Assembly: GCA_041688385.1 (NCBI GenBank)
Contig: JBDNIH010000197.1
Span: 1 to 7,078, forward strand
Direction: 5' to 3'
Source: UBA7662 sp041688385
Lineage (GTDB): Bacteria > Bacteroidota > Bacteroidia > UBA7662
Length of the DNA: 7,078 bases
A model generated the notes under the pieces. The model saw only the letters and a program-made list of their open reading frames with translations. It was not told the DNA's origin and did no database searches. Of the stretch, positions 5,987 to 7,078 are shown one piece after another (positions within the stretch are counted from its first letter, which is position 1; each line of letters begins with the position of its first letter). A program made the translations under genes and the position numbers.

Positions 5987-6751
5987 TTGCAGAAACTGAA
6001 TGACAACAGCCGCTTCATCGGCTATACATACGAACAACTGGGCTCGGTCGACAGCACCAACGATCGGCTGTGGGCGTTGGCCGGCGATGGAATACCCGAA
6101 GGATACGCCGTAAGCGCCGATTTTCAGGTCAATGGTCGCGGGCAAACAGCTGCCTCCTGGTTCAGCGACGAGGGCGAAAATATACTTTGCAGTATTTATC
6201 TCCAGCCTGCTTTTTTGCCAGCAACAGCCCATTTCCATCTAAATATGGCCATGAGTTTGGGCGTGGCCGACTTCTGCCAGACCTATCTCCAAGAAGGCAT
6301 TTGGGTGAAATGGCCCAACGATATCTACTTCCACGAAAAAAAACTGGCCGGTATTCTCATTGAGAATAGCATTCAAGGCAACCGGATCACCGAAACGGTG
6401 GTGGGCATTGGCATCAATATCAACCAAGGCTATTTTCCAGCTCAACTGCCGAATCCCATCTCTTTTTTAAATATCACCGGACGCTATTACAAAATCAGCG
6501 ACCTGCTCATCATGCTTTTTGCCGCCATTGAAAAACGCTATATTCAATTGCGTGAGGGTCAAAATAACCGGCTAACGGCAGATTATTTGGATCAACTGCT
6601 CGGAAAAGACCACCTGCGCCGCTTTCAGTATCAAGGCCGCGAGCTGTATGCTACCATTCGGGGTGTCGATCAAGACGGTCGTTTGATCTTGGATGGTCCG
6701 GAAGGGCGCCTGATTATGAACCACAAGGAAATTTACTTTTATACGGCATGA
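5987..6751 (+). CDS. birA: Biotin–[acetyl-CoA-carboxylase] ligase, no DNA-binding domain
   Basis: This enzyme activates biotin with ATP and attaches it to a lysine of the biotin carboxyl carrier protein. The 254-residue product consists only of the catalytic domain and a short C-terminal domain (about 208–254). It has no N-terminal helix-turn-helix, so it should not act as a biotin repressor. Motifs in order are DSTN (22–25), GRGQTAASW (50–58), KWPND (108–112), KKLAGILIE (118–126, with K119 the probable catalytic lysine) and GIGININQ (140–147). The nucleotide loop is unusual: the family's typical GRGxRGxxW here reads GRGQTAASW. No in-frame ATG exists before residue 87, well past the first motif, and a stop lies at 5975–5977, so a TTG start at 5987 is needed; CTG at 5996 is less likely. 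Its TGA stop overlaps the coaX ATG. Confidence 0.94.
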   Translation: MQKLNDNSRFIGYTYEQLGSVDSTNDRLWALAGDGIPEGYAVSADFQVNGRGQTAASWFSDEGENILCSIYLQPAFLPATAHFHLNMAMSLGVADFCQTYLQEGIWVKWPNDIYFHEKKLAGILIENSIQGNRITETVVGIGININQGYFPAQLPNPISFLNITGRYYKISDLLIMLFAAIEKRYIQLREGQNNRLTADYLDQLLGKDHLRRFQYQGRELYATIRGVDQDGRLILDGPEGRLIMNHKEIYFYTA

Positions 6752-7078
6752 GCAAGTCAAAACGATTGGTGATAGATGCCGGCAATACCCGCGTGAAGTA
6801 TGCGCTTTTTGAGGGAGGGGAGCTGCTGCAGGTAGAACACGTCGCCACCGAACGCTTTTTGAACGAAACCCTGCCAAAAGCGCAGTGTGCCGCTTTTGCG
6901 ACTGTTTCCTTGAGCGAATCCCTCTTGCTCGATGCCATCAAAGCGGCCGGCATTCAACAATTTACTTTTTTCGGCAGCTACGACGGTTTGCCTTTCCCGT
7001 CGGTATATACCAGTCCCGACACCCTCGGCCAAGACCGCAAAGCCTGTATACTTGCCGCATTGACTAAATACCCAAAAA
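6748..7078 (+). CDS. coaX: Type III pantothenate kinase, 3' end beyond the window
   Basis: CoaX phosphorylates pantothenate, the first step of coenzyme A synthesis; type III enzymes need a monovalent cation and are not inhibited by CoA. The first 110 codons are visible, somewhat under half of a typical 240–260-residue protein. The phosphate-binding motif DAGNTRVK is at 10–17, with D10, G12, N13, T14 and K17 conserved. The pantothenate-site motif YTSPDTLGQDR is at 87–97, with D96 and R97 being the family's key residues. The ATG overlaps the birA stop in an ATGA junction, which suggests translational coupling. coaX and birA are neighbours or are fused in several bacteria. No frame break is seen up to the window edge. 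Confidence 0.95.
   Translation, partial: MSKSKRLVIDAGNTRVKYALFEGGELLQVEHVATERFLNETLPKAQCAAFATVSLSESLLLDAIKAAGIQQFTFFGSYDGLPFPSVYTSPDTLGQDRKACILAALTKYPK

Overview
The window carries eight protein-coding genes and looks like conserved chromosomal housekeeping DNA from a member of the Bacteroidota. The assignment rests on four points. The block rsfS–ftsH–LUD-domain gene, with the biotin ligase gene divergent beside it, is an arrangement I know from that phylum. Most genes lack a Shine-Dalgarno sequence. The only divergent promoter region holds two exact matches to the Bacteroidota -7 element TAnnTTTG. One gene encodes an uncharacterised exported propeller-like protein of a type I recall from the same phylum. 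No database search was possible.

Layout from left to right. Positions 1–203 hold no convincing gene. Positions 204–264 are a 9-bp-period array (AACTCCCnn) that runs into the end of prfA and supplies its stop codon. Six genes then lie on the minus strand, transcribed leftward in the order rsfS, ftsH, LUD-domain gene, lpxH-like gene, exported hypothetical gene, prfA. Apart from a 68-bp gap between rsfS and ftsH, they are packed with 5-bp gaps or with 4- and 53-bp overlaps, so they are probably one operon. A 38-bp divergent gap (5949–5986) separates rsfS from the rightward pair birA and coaX, which overlap by 4 bp. coaX runs off the right edge.

Functions. RsfS (ribosome silencing), RF1 (termination) and FtsH (membrane protein quality control) concern translation and proteostasis. 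The LpxH-like phosphoesterase points to lipid A and envelope synthesis. BirA and CoaX serve biotin attachment and the first step of coenzyme A synthesis.

No undescribed defence, mobile or other exotic system is visible. The points most worth a second look are non-coding. One is the pair of facing -7 elements 2 bp apart between rsfS and birA, which looks like a compact bidirectional promoter. The other is the G-rich repeat that overlaps the prfA stop codon and fits a G-quadruplex pattern on the mRNA strand.
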